From the NCBI RefSeq assembly GCF_032852305.1, contig NZ_CP136594.1, forward strand, positions 2,517,501 through 2,581,500: a DNA stretch of 64,000 bases, written 5' to 3'. This DNA is from Parasphingorhabdus sp. SCSIO 66989 (GTDB lineage Bacteria; Pseudomonadota; Alphaproteobacteria; Sphingomonadales; Sphingomonadaceae). The translations under genes and the position numbers were made by a program. Under the pieces are notes generated by a model. That model saw nothing but the letters and a program-made list of their open reading frames with translations. It did no database searches and was not told the origin of the DNA. Positions 29,951 to 39,007 of this stretch are shown piece by piece (positions within the stretch are counted from its first letter, which is position 1; each line of letters opens with the position of its first letter).

Positions 29951-30934
29951 TTAAACCCGATGCTCACCTTTCACCCAGCGTACTGTACCTGATGATGCGC
30001 GCATGACCACGCTTTCGGTGGTCATAATGCCGCCACGCAGGCGTTTGACGCCTTCGAGCAGCGAGCCATCGGTGACGCCTGTAGCAGCGAAGATGACATC
30101 ACCTTTGGCAAGGTCGTTGAGCTTGTATATGCGGTCCAGATCTTCAATGCCCCATTTGCGCGCACGAGAGCGTTCATCGTCATTGCGGAAGACCAGACGC
30201 CCCTGAAACTGACCGCCGACGCAGCGTAGCGCGGCCGCTGCCAATACGCCTTCAGGCGCGCCACCCTCGCCCATATACATGTCAATGGTGGTGTCTTCAT
30301 TGGTAGTGGCGATAACCCCGGCGACATCACCATCGGGAATCAGCATGATGCCACAACCCAGTGCGCGCAATTCAGAGATAAGGGCGCTATGGCGCGGGCG
30401 GTCGAGGACGCAAACATTGATCTCGCTGGGGTCAACGCCCTTTTCCTTGGCAACCGCACGGACATTCTCACTGGCGCTGGCGTCAAGGTCGATGACATCT
30501 TCAGAATAGCCCGGCCCTACAGCCAGTTTCTGCATATAGACATCTGGGGCGTTAAGCAGATTGCCCTTATCGGCAATGGCCAATACGGCCAGCGCATTGG
30601 GTCCCGCCTTGGCAGTGATGGTAGTGCCCTCCAGCGGATCAAGCGCGATATCGATCTTCGGCGCTTTATTGGTCTGCAGTCCGACCTTCTCACCGATATA
30701 GAGCATCGGCGCTTCGTCGCGCTCACCCTCGCCGATCACAACAGTGCCATCGATATAGAGCTGGTTGAGTGCAGAGCGCATCGCCTCGACAGCAGCAGCA
30801 TCGGCAGCCTTTTCATCACCCCGGCCAATCAGCTTCGATGCGGCAATCGCCGCCGCCTCGGTCACACGGACCATTTCCAGCACCAGCACGCGACTCAGAT
30901 TGTCCAATGGTTGCTCAGCCACGCTGTCATTCAT
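29951..30934 (-). CDS. glpX: Class II fructose-1,6-bisphosphatase GlpX
   Basis: This 327-aa enzyme removes the 1-phosphate of fructose 1,6-bisphosphate in gluconeogenesis. Metal and substrate motifs are GEGERDEAPMLYIGE near residues 70-84 and DIALDPLEGTT near 96-106. GGAPEGVLAAAALRC and the C-terminal RASSGTVRWV are also typical. The start ATG 30934 has GGGGGAGAA upstream; an ATG 18 bases earlier overlaps that site. It stands alone. Confidence 0.95.
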   Translation of the reverse strand: MNDSVAEQPLDNLSRVLVLEMVRVTEAAAIAASKLIGRGDEKAADAAAVEAMRSALNQLYIDGTVVIGEGERDEAPMLYIGEKVGLQTNKAPKIDIALDPLEGTTITAKAGPNALAVLAIADKGNLLNAPDVYMQKLAVGPGYSEDVIDLDASASENVRAVAKEKGVDPSEINVCVLDRPRHSALISELRALGCGIMLIPDGDVAGVIATTNEDTTIDMYMGEGGAPEGVLAAAALRCVGGQFQGRLVFRNDDERSRARKWGIEDLDRIYKLNDLAKGDVIFAATGVTDGSLLEGVKRLRGGIMTTESVVMRASSGTVRWVKGEHRV

Positions 30935-31098
30935 GCTGCTATTCTCCCCCATATCGGTGCTATTGTGGCAGCGTCATATTGCTGCCGTCTTCGCCCCATA
31001 GGTAAGCCAATCACGCTTGTCGAGAACCGAGGGCCAACTATGCCATTTTGTCGGGTCAGTGGAGTGACATATGCGTCCGGCCAGAGTGTCTCGTGCAG

Positions 31099-31653
31099 AT
31101 GAAAAGGCCGCGCTATTCGGCCAGAATAGGACTTGTGCTGCTTGGTGCGTTGCTATTGTTCGATAGCTTGCCAGCCACTGCACAAAATGCCGCGCAAACG
31201 GTCGATTCTGACGACAAGCCAGAGCTCACCGTTAAAGAGATGATTGAGCGCGCCCGTCAGCGCACAACTGCGATCAAACCTCGCCCCAAATGCCCCGAAC
31301 AGGACCCGGATGATGATGTGGTGGTGGTATGCGCACAAATTGAAGACGGAGCAAAATATCGTGTGCCACCCTCGACCACTAGCCGCGCCGCAATGGGAGG
31401 ACCGCCACCAGCACCCGATGTTGCCGGACCTGGAATCTTCAAGGGCAAGGCCACGGTAGGTGGATTATGCTTCGTCCCGCCCTGCCCAAAGCCACCGGCC
31501 TATATCGTCGATTTTTCCAAGCTGCCCGAATTTGACCATGAATATGCAGCCAAAGCACGCGAGGCCGCGCGACTCGAACGGGAGCGTCAGGCTGCACAGG
31601 CATCAGAAACCGATGAAGAGGCGGCGCAGGTAGAAAAAAGCGCCCCCCAGTAG
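31099..31653 (+). CDS. Secreted protein of unknown function
   Basis: This gene encodes 184 aa with a signal peptide (IGLVLLGALLLFDSLPATAQ), an acidic stretch PEQDPDDDVVVVCAQ, a Pro/Gly-rich middle with CFVPPCPKPP and a charged helical C-terminus (AKAREAARLERERQ). The D/V pattern before a single Cys recurs in small exported sphingomonad proteins, but I know no function. The start is ATG 31099. Confidence 0.7.
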   Translation: MKRPRYSARIGLVLLGALLLFDSLPATAQNAAQTVDSDDKPELTVKEMIERARQRTTAIKPRPKCPEQDPDDDVVVVCAQIEDGAKYRVPPSTTSRAAMGGPPPAPDVAGPGIFKGKATVGGLCFVPPCPKPPAYIVDFSKLPEFDHEYAAKAREAARLERERQAAQASETDEEAAQVEKSAPQ

Positions 31654-31665
31654 GACTGGAGGGCG
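31634..31665 (-). terminator. Intrinsic terminator for the RcnB-like gene
   Basis: On the minus strand CGCCCTCCAGT pairs with ACTGGGGGGCG around CCT, followed by T6, 29 bases after the stop of the RcnB-like gene. It overlaps the end of the convergent secreted-protein gene. Confidence 0.75.
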
Positions 31666-31693
31666 AGGATAGTTGCCAGAAGGGGATTGGCAA

Positions 31694-32860
31694 TCAGAAG
31701 TAGAAATTGGGGATCACGTCGATCACCATGCCGGTGCGGATATCGACGAGCAGCATGTCGTCAAAATAGCGCACCCAGCGCTGACCAAAGAGCGGCGGCG
31801 GCAGACGGAACGCCCAGGGATCATTGATCCAGAACCGCTGCGCGAAGAATGGTGCGCCCAGGAAGAAACCGACATTCACCCGGCGGAAGCCAAACCCGGC
31901 AAAGGGCGGACGGTAAAACCCGGCCCGGAACAGACCCCGGTTCAGGCGACGATGCGCGCGCCAGTTAAACCGGGGGTTGCCACGCCATGCCCGACGGTTC
32001 CACCGCGCACCGCGGCGGAAATCACGGCCACGCTGAAAGTCGCGCCCACGCTGGAACTGACGCCCGGCACGGAACGCACGACGATCTGCGCGTCCTCCAC
32101 GATCACCCCGGAAGCCCCGGCGATCTCCTCGAAAACCTCTACGGTCGCCCCGGAAACCCCGACGATCGCCGCGGAAGCCTCTACGGTCACCACGGAACCC
32201 TCGACGGTCACCGCGAAAGCCTCTGCGGCCCTGGCGGAAATCGCGTACATCTACGCCATCGCGGAAGCGGCGATCCTGACGCGCTCCTCGACGATCCTGA
32301 CGAAAGCCGCGCTGATCCTGACGTGCTCCGCGCCGATCCTGTCTCGCACCGCGTTGATCCTGCCGTGCTCCCCGCCTGTCCTGACGGAAACCGCGGCGCT
32401 GCTGGCCTCTGCCAACACGGTCCATCCGCTGTATCCGGCGCTCGTCACCCCGATAGTCACGACCCGACCAGCGATTGTCACGGCGGGCGTTGCGATTGCC
32501 TCTAGCGCGACTGCGGTCGCCGCGCCTCGCTTGACGCTGCGTTGCATTGCGGCCACCGCCACCACGGGCGCGAAAATTGTTTCTGCCGCCACCACCACGC
32601 GAACGTGCACCGCTGCGACCGCCCCGAGAACGAGCGCCGCTGCGGCCACCGCGTGCTCGTGCGCCACCGCCTCGGCGACGCTGAAATTCTGCGCGGTCCT
32701 GCATATCAAGCATCAGCATCCCGGCAGGGGAAGAGGCCGGGATGCTGACTGTCTGGAGACCTTGCGCATTGCTGACGCTCGACGCAGCCACAGCCTGTCC
32801 CGCCAAAAGCGGTGAAAGGAAGGTCGCGGTAAGCAGTGCGACTATACGTAACTGTTTCAT
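31694..32860 (-). CDS. Secreted Arg-rich repeat protein with RcnB-like C-terminus
   Basis: This gene encodes 388 aa; ATG 32860 is seven bases from AGGAG. A signal peptide (VALLTATFLSPLLAGQAVA) is followed by about 190 residues rich in Arg, Gly and Asp. These include RQDRRGA repeats and six exact-length RRGFRGD repeats. A hydrophobic C-terminal region ends in VRYFDDMLLVDIRTGMVIDVI, the RcnB family hallmark. RcnB in E. coli is a periplasmic protein tied to nickel/cobalt balance. The strongly basic secreted repeat region could bind polyanions such as LPS or DNA; that is inference. Confidence 0.78.
   Translation of the reverse strand: MKQLRIVALLTATFLSPLLAGQAVAASSVSNAQGLQTVSIPASSPAGMLMLDMQDRAEFQRRRGGGARARGGRSGARSRGGRSGARSRGGGGRNNFRARGGGGRNATQRQARRGDRSRARGNRNARRDNRWSGRDYRGDERRIQRMDRVGRGQQRRGFRQDRRGARQDQRGARQDRRGARQDQRGFRQDRRGARQDRRFRDGVDVRDFRQGRRGFRGDRRGFRGDRRGFRGDRRGFRGDRRGFRGDRRGFRGDRGGRADRRAFRAGRQFQRGRDFQRGRDFRRGARWNRRAWRGNPRFNWRAHRRLNRGLFRAGFYRPPFAGFGFRRVNVGFFLGAPFFAQRFWINDPWAFRLPPPLFGQRWVRYFDDMLLVDIRTGMVIDVIPNFYF
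32102..32227 (-). repeat. Six 21-bp tandem repeats coding RRGFRGD
   Basis: Six consecutive 21-base units on the minus strand each encode Arg-Arg-Gly-Phe-Arg-Gly-Asp with differing synonymous codons. The array is therefore old or selected at the protein level, but could still change in copy number. Confidence 0.9.
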
Positions 32861-33036
32861 CATCTGTCTCCTGTTAAGCGCGGCCCTTTCGGTACCGACT
32901 GTTAACATCTCTCTAGCAATGTGGCAGTGTCGTTTTACTGAACCATCAAGTTGCCGTCTGTTCATGTTAATAACACTGAAACTGAATATCGGTCCAAAAT
33001 TTCACCACCACAGTCCAATAGCTTTTGTCTATCGAT

Positions 33037-33708
33037 ATGCCTTTACATCAACCTAGATTTGCAATCACTAGTCTGAATGTCGGCAAGGCTCGGCCATTTC
33101 GTGCGGACGGCACCCTGAGCGCGATTGCGAAAACGCCGGTGCGTGAGCCGCAATGGCTGGGGCCAGAAGGCTTTGCCGATGATGAAGTCGCCGATCCGAT
33201 TCATCATGGCGGCGCTGACAAAGCGGTCCATCTCTATCCCCAAGATCATTATGCTTGGTGGCGGCAGCAATTGGGCGATCATTCCTTGCTGAATGGCCCA
33301 GCAGCGTTTGGCGAAAACATCACTGTCCAGGGACTGACGGAGGACAAGGCATATCTGGGCGATCGCTTCGGCATCGGGGAAGCGGTCATAGAGATAAGCC
33401 ATGGACGCCAGCCATGCTGGAAGCTGGACCACCGCTTCGGCGTCAAAGGAAAGCAAGGTATAATGGCTGCGATCATCGCAAGCGGACGATGCGGGCTATA
33501 TGCCCGCGTGGTCACGCCCGGATATGTTAATCCAGATGATGACCTTGTTCTGTTAGAGCAAGGTGACGGGGATTGGAGCATCAAGCGCCTTTTCGCGGTC
33601 CTGATAGGTGGCAAACATAAGGAGCAGCCAGAAGCCCTGCAGGTGCTTGCAACACACCCGCGGCTTGCGGCGGCATGGCAGCAGAGAGCCGCCAAACTCA
33701 TAAAATAG
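33037..33708 (+). CDS. MOSC domain protein (YiiM-like)
   Basis: This 223-aa protein contains a MOSC domain: IHHGGADKAVHLYPQDHYAWW near residue 58, FGENITVQGL, and the conserved cysteine in SHGRQPCWKLDHRFG. That Cys holds the sulfur/molybdenum cofactor site in the family. The YiiM-type C-terminal helix bundle follows (RLFAVLIGG onward). Such proteins reduce N-hydroxylated compounds with Mo cofactor. ATG 33037 is chosen over an upstream TTG. Confidence 0.88.
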   Translation: MPLHQPRFAITSLNVGKARPFRADGTLSAIAKTPVREPQWLGPEGFADDEVADPIHHGGADKAVHLYPQDHYAWWRQQLGDHSLLNGPAAFGENITVQGLTEDKAYLGDRFGIGEAVIEISHGRQPCWKLDHRFGVKGKQGIMAAIIASGRCGLYARVVTPGYVNPDDDLVLLEQGDGDWSIKRLFAVLIGGKHKEQPEALQVLATHPRLAAAWQQRAAKLIK

Positions 33709-34341
33709 CGCACCGCGGAACTGTGCGCTCCGGCAATATAAAGTGATGTAAATTCACTACTTTGCCACGTAAATTTCAAGCTAGCAAAATGTAACTTAAC
33801 GGCGTTTTGCTGTATAATATCCTGAAAGCTTGGGCTCTGAACCGCAGACTATTGACTAAATTTTGGGCCTAAGATGAGTGCATCGCTCTCCAACCTGAAC
33901 GATCATTGCGACGTTATTGGAGCCCGACCGTGTCTGCGCGATTTGCCTTGTTAGCGAATGCAAAACCGAATTGGCTGGGACTTTAGGACAAATGCGCAGG
34001 AGCTCAATCTGGATCATATACGACCGTAAAGCCACGGCTTCGCAGATACAAATCCGCAGCGATGTCAGACCATATTTAACGGCAATAGGAGGATTGAAAC
34101 ACGCATGCCATCAGACATCGATCCAGCCAAACGAGAGACCTCCCCCTCTTGCTTACTTACTGAACCCAACCCGCAAACAGGCCAGCCTTTATAAAGAGGG
34201 TGAACTATAGATACCAAAGAAACTTAATGCGGCATTATTAATAATGAAATTTCCTCCGCGAGTAACGAAGTTCTATTTTCACGATTTTACAACCTTAATG
34301 GATCATTATATTACGAGATTGGTCTATTATTTGAAACGATT
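33709..34341. other. Gene-free stretch
   Basis: About 630 bases of lower GC. A 97-codon frame at 33917-34210 has no recognisable protein character and no ribosome site, so I do not call it. I see no clear hairpin-T terminator, tRNA or repeat here. The region presumably holds the promoter of the winged-helix gene that follows. Confidence 0.5.
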
Positions 34342-34404
34342 TTGGACTATTACCATATCAGACCAAATTTAGTGCCTTTTGATTACCCAATAGTGGATAG
34401 TGAT

Positions 34405-34977
34405 ATGCTTAAAAGATCAATACCCAACCTGCAGCAGGATGAGCTCAGTGAAAAACAGAACGAACTTTCGGCTCTGCTTGACAGTATAGATAAACTCAAA
34501 AACCAGCTGCAATCGTCCATTGATTTTATAGATAGCAACAAATCGTCATCAAGTTCTCTTCAGTCCTACAATGCCAACGTAGAGTCTCTGAATACAAATC
34601 AGGCTTTGACATATAATACGGAAGCCTATGTCAGAGAGATCAAGAAAATCATAAAAGCGCGCCATCGTCGCTTTAGTTTTTTTGATGCTGACATGTTTGC
34701 AGATCCAGCTTGGGACATTTTGTTGGATCTTTATGTCGCATCGCTGGAGCACCGCCAAGTCAGTGTGTCATCAGCATGTATTGCTTCCTGCGTACCTTCA
34801 ACTACAGCGCTGCGCTGGCTCAATATTCTTGAAAAGAATGACTTGATTGTACGCAAGCGTGATCAGCATGACTTGCGCCGAGTATTTGTAGAACTGTCGC
34901 AAGAAGGCAAAAAGCGGCTTGATAATTACTTTTCAAGCGTACGATCGAATGAGGACGGACAGTCGATTTCGGACTAA
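34405..34977 (+). CDS. Winged-helix (MarR-like) transcription regulator
   Basis: This gene encodes 190 aa if it starts at ATG 34405; TTG 34342 would add 21 residues. Neither has a good ribosome site. The N-terminal ~70 residues form a coiled coil (DELSEKQNELSALLDSIDKL). A winged helix follows: FFDADMFADPAWDILLDLYV, then VSVSSACIASCVPSTTALRW (recognition helix) and NDLIVRKRDQHDLRRVFVEL (wing). This pattern is a recurrent small regulator type in sphingomonads. The target is unknown. A terminator follows directly. Confidence 0.78.
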   Translation: MLKRSIPNLQQDELSEKQNELSALLDSIDKLKNQLQSSIDFIDSNKSSSSSLQSYNANVESLNTNQALTYNTEAYVREIKKIIKARHRRFSFFDADMFADPAWDILLDLYVASLEHRQVSVSSACIASCVPSTTALRWLNILEKNDLIVRKRDQHDLRRVFVELSQEGKKRLDNYFSSVRSNEDGQSISD

Positions 34978-35010
34978 GCCTGCGAAATAGAATCTTAAAT
35001 GGTTCATTTG

Positions 35011-35043
35011 GGCCCAGCTTCCATATCGGTCGCTGGGCCTTTT
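35011..35043 (+). terminator. Intrinsic terminator
   Basis: GGCCCAGC pairs with GCTGGGCC around a 13-base loop and is followed by TTTT. It lies 33 bases after the winged-helix gene and also faces the convergent accC gene. Confidence 0.8.
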
Positions 35044-35062
35044 CAATTGTCTCGTCAAAGCG

Positions 35063-36412
35063 CTAGTTTTGGCGCTTCTCGAGCCATTGCTCCAACCATT
35101 TGATGGTATAGTCACCCGCTTGGAATTCGGGGTCATCAAGCAGTGCCTGATGCAAAGGGATGGTTGTTTTCATCCCCTCAATGACATATTCTTCCAAAGA
35201 ACGGCGCAATCGCATCATACATTTATCACGATTCGATCCATATACGATCAATTTCGCGATCATGCTGTCATAATAGGGCGGCACGGTATAACCGTGATAC
35301 AATCCGCTATCGACACGGACATGCATACCGCCTGGCGGATGATAGCCGGTGACCTTGCCCGGTGAGGGTGCAAAGGTCTCCGGGTCTTCGGCATTGATGC
35401 GGCATTCAATCGCATGGCCGTGCAGTTGCACATCATCCTGGGTGAAGCTCAATGGCTTACCAGCGGCAATACGGATCTGCTCGCGCACCAGATCAATGCC
35501 GGTAATCGCCTCGGTCACCGGATGCTCGACCTGAAGCCGGGTGTTCATCTCGATAAAGTAGAACTCACCATCCTCGTAGAGGAACTCGATCGTCCCCGCA
35601 CCGCGATAGCCCATATCGGACATGGCCTTGACGATGATATCGCCCATCTCGCTGCGCTGTTTCTCGGTGATCACCGGCGACGGTGCCTCTTCCAGCACCT
35701 TTTGGTGCCGTCGTTGCAGCGAGCAATCGCGCTCGCCCAGATGCACTGCATTACCCTCGCCATCGCCGAAGACCTGAAACTCGATATGGCGCGGATTGCC
35801 GAGATATTTTTCCATATAGACGGTCGGGTCGCCAAAGGCTGCCGCCGCTTCGGTCGATGCCTGCTGCATCAGGCCCTCAAGCTGGTCTTCGCTCTCCACC
35901 ACCTGCATCCCGCGACCGCCGCCGCCCGATGCCGCCTTGATCAGCACCGGATAGCCAATCTCCGCCGCCAGCTTGCGCGCCTCTTCGGGCGAATCCAACG
36001 CACCATCAGAGCCCGGCACCAGCGGTAGGCCCAGCTCACCAGCGGTCTTTTTCGCCTGCACCTTGTCACCCATGGTGCGGATATGTTCAGGCTTGGGGCC
36101 GATCCAGGCGATATCATGCGCCTCAACAATATCGGCAAATTTGGCGTTTTCCGACAGAAAGCCATAGCCCGGATGAATCGCATCGGCATGGCTGATTTCT
36201 GCTGCCGAGATGATCGCCGGGATGTTGAGATAACTCTCGCGCGTTGGCGGCGGGCCGATACAGATTGCCTCATCCGCCAGCCGCACATGCATTGCCATTT
36301 CGTCAGCGGTGGAGTGCACCGCTACCGTCTTGATGCCCATTTCATGCGCCGCGCGGTGGATGCGCAGCGCGATTTCGCCGCGATTGGCGATCAGGATTTT
36401 CTCGATAGCCAT
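35063..36412 (-). CDS. accC: Acetyl-CoA carboxylase, biotin carboxylase subunit
   Basis: This 449-aa ATP-grasp enzyme carboxylates the biotin of AccB, the first step of fatty acid synthesis. Visible landmarks are [19 protein letters not shown] at the N-terminus, the Gly-rich ATP loop [10 protein letters not shown] near residue 160, [19 protein letters not shown], the active-site [14 protein letters not shown] and ECRINAEDP. It is 11 bases after accB in the usual accB-accC operon. Confidence 0.97.
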   Translation of the reverse strand: MAIEKILIANRGEIALRIHRAAHEMGIKTVAVHSTADEMAMHVRLADEAICIGPPPTRESYLNIPAIISAAEISHADAIHPGYGFLSENAKFADIVEAHDIAWIGPKPEHIRTMGDKVQAKKTAGELGLPLVPGSDGALDSPEEARKLAAEIGYPVLIKAASGGGGRGMQVVESEDQLEGLMQQASTEAAAAFGDPTVYMEKYLGNPRHIEFQVFGDGEGNAVHLGERDCSLQRRHQKVLEEAPSPVITEKQRSEMGDIIVKAMSDMGYRGAGTIEFLYEDGEFYFIEMNTRLQVEHPVTEAITGIDLVREQIRIAAGKPLSFTQDDVQLHGHAIECRINAEDPETFAPSPGKVTGYHPPGGMHVRVDSGLYHGYTVPPYYDSMIAKLIVYGSNRDKCMMRLRRSLEEYVIEGMKTTIPLHQALLDDPEFQAGDYTIKWLEQWLEKRQN

Positions 36413-36423
36413 GGCTCAGCGCC

Positions 36424-36918
36424 TCACGCGATCACGACCAGCGGCTGGTCAAATTCCACCGGCTGACTGTCCTCGACCAGCACCGCCTTCACCGTACCCG
36501 AACGATCAGCGGTGATCGGGTTCATCACCTTCATCGCCTCGATGATCAGCAGATTATCGCCTTCCTTCACCGTGTCGCCGACCTGCACAAATGGGTCAGC
36601 CTCGGGCGATGGCGCGAGGTAAGCGGTGCCGACCATCGGCGCCTTGACCGCATTGGCGGTGTCAGCAGCGGGCGCGGCAGCCTCAGCTGCAGCCGCCGGA
36701 GCCGCTGCCGGTGCAGGCGCAGCCATCGGTGCTGGAGCGGCAGCAACCGCTGCAACCGGGGCTGCGGTCAGATTGCGGGCAACACGGATTTTGCGATCGC
36801 CATCCTCGACCTCAATCTCGCTGAGATCGGTCTCCCCCAACAGCTCGGCCAGCTCACGCACCAGGGCGGAATCGATGCGAATGCCGTCATTTTCCCGCGT
36901 CTTGCTATTGTCGCCCAT
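36424..36918 (-). CDS. accB: Biotin carboxyl carrier protein
   Basis: This 164-aa protein has an N-terminal helical part, an Ala/Pro-rich flexible linker (about residues 52-90) and the biotinyl domain. Lys130 in EAMKVMNP is the biotinylation site. It carries the activated CO2 between AccC and the carboxyltransferase. It is the first gene of the accBC operon. Confidence 0.97.
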   Translation of the reverse strand: MGDNSKTRENDGIRIDSALVRELAELLGETDLSEIEVEDGDRKIRVARNLTAAPVAAVAAAPAPMAAPAPAAAPAAAAEAAAPAADTANAVKAPMVGTAYLAPSPEADPFVQVGDTVKEGDNLLIIEAMKVMNPITADRSGTVKAVLVEDSQPVEFDQPLVVIA

Positions 36919-37035
36919 ACCTGTCCCTTCAACTGCTTGCGCCCGTCCGTTGCCGTGCGTCTGTTATGTTTCAATCGCCTATGCCCGCTTTGGAGCCGTT
37001 ATGACAAGTCCTAAGCGGTATTCGCCTGCCAAACA

Positions 37036-37223
37036 TTCTCACGCGGAGGCGCGGAGACACGGAGAAGTTTTCTTTTGACTGTCCGGGCTGAGCTTGTCGA
37101 AGCCCTGTATTGTCTTGTCCAAAAGTTAAGGACGGCCGTGGAGCTCCGCACCGTCTTCGACTCCGACAAGCTCAGGGCGAAGGGAGTTTGTACATTCTCC
37201 GCGCCCCCGCGTCTCCGCGTGAA
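37036..37223. repeat. Nested inverted repeat between accB and aroQ
   Basis: The outer arms (37036-37066 and 37195-37223) belong to the CACGCGGAGxCGCGGAG family. Inside them is a second inverted pair around GGGCTGAGCTTGTCGAAG and CGACAAGCTCAGGGC. It occupies most of the gap between accB and aroQ. A fragment of the outer type recurs at about 46639-46655. Confidence 0.85.
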
Positions 37224-37229
37224 CCCATC

Positions 37230-37670
37230 CTACAGCTTCGCCGCCGCTTCCAGCGCTGCCATATAAGACCCTGCCCCCAGCCCGGAGACCGAAGCCTGTG
37301 CCGCGCGGCCTACCCAGCTCACATGGCGAAAATCCTCGCGCGTCGCTGGGTTGGAGAGATGCACCTCAATCACCGGTACATTAATCGCGCGGATCGCGTC
37401 ATAAAGCGCGATTGATGTATGGGTATAGGCCCCGGCATTGAGCAACACCGCCTTCGCCCCCGCCCCCTGCGCCTCATGCAGCCAGTCGATCAAATGCCCC
37501 TCATGGTTGGATTGGCGCAAGTCAATCTCCAGCCCCAGTTCGCCCGCCCTGTCCTCCAGCATCGCGGCAATATCGTCGAGCGTTTCCGAGCCATAAACCT
37601 CCGGCTCGCGCAGGCCGAGCAGATTGAGATTGGGCCCGTTCAGGACATAGATCATCTTGGCATCGCTCAT
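37230..37670 (-). CDS. aroQ: Type II 3-dehydroquinate dehydratase
   Basis: This 146-aa enzyme of the shikimate pathway has the size usual for the family. Motifs are VLNGPNLNLLGLREPEVYG at the N-terminus, the active-site loop with its Tyr and RQSNHEGHLIDWLHEA near residue 50. NAGAYTHTSIALYDAI and EVHLSNPATREDFRH follow. ATG 37670 is chosen; an upstream ATG would add ten non-family residues. The stop lies seven bases from the nested repeat. Confidence 0.95.
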   Translation of the reverse strand: MSDAKMIYVLNGPNLNLLGLREPEVYGSETLDDIAAMLEDRAGELGLEIDLRQSNHEGHLIDWLHEAQGAGAKAVLLNAGAYTHTSIALYDAIRAINVPVIEVHLSNPATREDFRHVSWVGRAAQASVSGLGAGSYMAALEAAAKL

Positions 37671-37878
37671 ACTCGGACAGTCTCCCCAAGGGTGCAGCAA
37701 CGCCCAGCGCCGCCTTCACCAAAAGCTGTTATCGCGCCGCACCCTGTGCGTCAAACACCGCGCCTTGGCGTCGCCGCAAGAAATCGCCCCGCCTTTACCG
37801 CCTGTTAACACCGCGCTGCTATAGCGTGACGCAAGACATGTGGGGACATTGTCGCAAGACACTTGCTTGAGGACCCCC

Positions 37879-38427
37879 ATGTCGCGCGTTTTCGCCCGAT
37901 CTGCATCACCGCATCAGCCGCCCCATGGCCGGGCTCTGGGCTTTGGCGCGTCCACACCACCCGCCGCCCCTTCGCCACCCGGTCCGGACGATCGCCAGAC
38001 AGAGGATAGCGCGCAGCAACAGGCGCGCAATCAGGCCGAACCGCGCAGCTCTCGACTGATGCGGCTACGGCTCGATCATCCGCGCTTTGGTCTGATCGAC
38101 GCCAATATCCGCAATGTTTCAACCCATGGCATGGGCGGCATCACCGATGCCAAGCTGAGCGCCGGGGACACGGTGCAGCTATGCCTGCACGACCGGGCGA
38201 GCGTCAGCGCCGAGGTCCGCTGGACCCGGCAAGAGCGCAACCGCACCGCCTTTGGCCTGCGCAGCGAAGAACCGCTCGACCCGGCCAGCTTCGCCGCCAA
38301 AAACGACAGCGCCACCAATGCCCGCAACTGGGACGACACCGTGCTCAAACCGCTGGACGAACACCATGTCTATACCCGCTTCCGCCCGGTAATCGCCGCC
38401 AAACGCCCGGGATTTCGGCGGGTTTAG
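37879..38427 (+). CDS. PilZ domain protein
   Basis: This 182-aa protein has a Pro-rich, probably disordered N-terminus (~60 residues) and a PilZ-like domain: RSSRLMRLRLDHPRFGLIDANIRNVSTHGM, then LSAGDTVQLCL and VSAEVRWTRQERNRTAFGLR. PilZ domains often bind cyclic di-GMP through RxxxR and D/NxSxxG; here NVSTHGMGG is the second motif and an RLRLDHPR-type stretch stands for the first, so binding is plausible but not certain. The start ATG 37879 is behind GAGGA. Confidence 0.75.
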   Translation: MSRVFARSASPHQPPHGRALGFGASTPPAAPSPPGPDDRQTEDSAQQQARNQAEPRSSRLMRLRLDHPRFGLIDANIRNVSTHGMGGITDAKLSAGDTVQLCLHDRASVSAEVRWTRQERNRTAFGLRSEEPLDPASFAAKNDSATNARNWDDTVLKPLDEHHVYTRFRPVIAAKRPGFRRV

Positions 38428-38732
38428 GGGGTCGGCCGAGGGGAGCGCCCGCTCCGCTTAACAATGCAACCATCTCCCCTCCCCTTGAGGGAGGGGCAGT
38501 GAGACTTAGCGGCAAAGCATCAGCGAAGGCGGTTAGTCGCAGCGGGGTGGGGTTCGCCACTTGCGCCGTGCCCGTGGAAAGCGCCGTCTCCGATCTCGGT
38601 TTCTCGCGAAGGACGCGAAGATTTTTAAGCGCACGAAGGACACCCCACCCCTCCGCTCGCCTCGAGCGAAGTCGAGAGGCCTACCCAACTGTCAAGCGCC
38701 GCAGGCGTTTAGGATCACGACTTATGCTATCT

Positions 38733-38880
38733 CGTCGGCCCCGCGCAGGCGGGGCCAGGGCTATGGTTTCACGCAAAGACGCAAAGACACAAAGAGGTCG
38801 TGCAAATAGTAACCTTCTTTGCGCCTTCGCGTCTTTGCGTAAGTCAAAAAAGCCTAGGCTCCGCCTGCCCGGGGCCGACG
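38733..38880. repeat. Nested palindromic repeat
   Basis: Outer arms (38733-38762 and 38851-38880, CGTCGGCCCCGxGCAGGCGG) are inverted copies. Inner arms (38768-38796 and 38815-38843, built on ACGCAAAGACGCAAAGA) are inverted too. The two-layer layout is like that at 37036-37223. Confidence 0.85.
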
Positions 38881-39007
38881 ATAATAGGTATAACGCCCCA
38901 ATAGCGCCTGCCCTTAAGTTCACAAAGTTCACACCTATGAGACAGGTCGTTCGCCGCCCGGCCTTCCCCTCCGCGCCGCCGCGCCGCCGCGCGAAAACCC
39001 TACACAG

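Noticed and set aside
31673-32815. A 380-codon plus-strand frame rich in Thr/Ala/Ser
   Set aside because: It is the complement of the Arg-rich repeat gene on the minus strand, which has a signal peptide, ribosome site and a family C-terminus.
33917-34210. A 97-codon plus-strand frame in the gap before the winged-helix gene
   Set aside because: No ribosome site, no domain, and composition like non-coding DNA.
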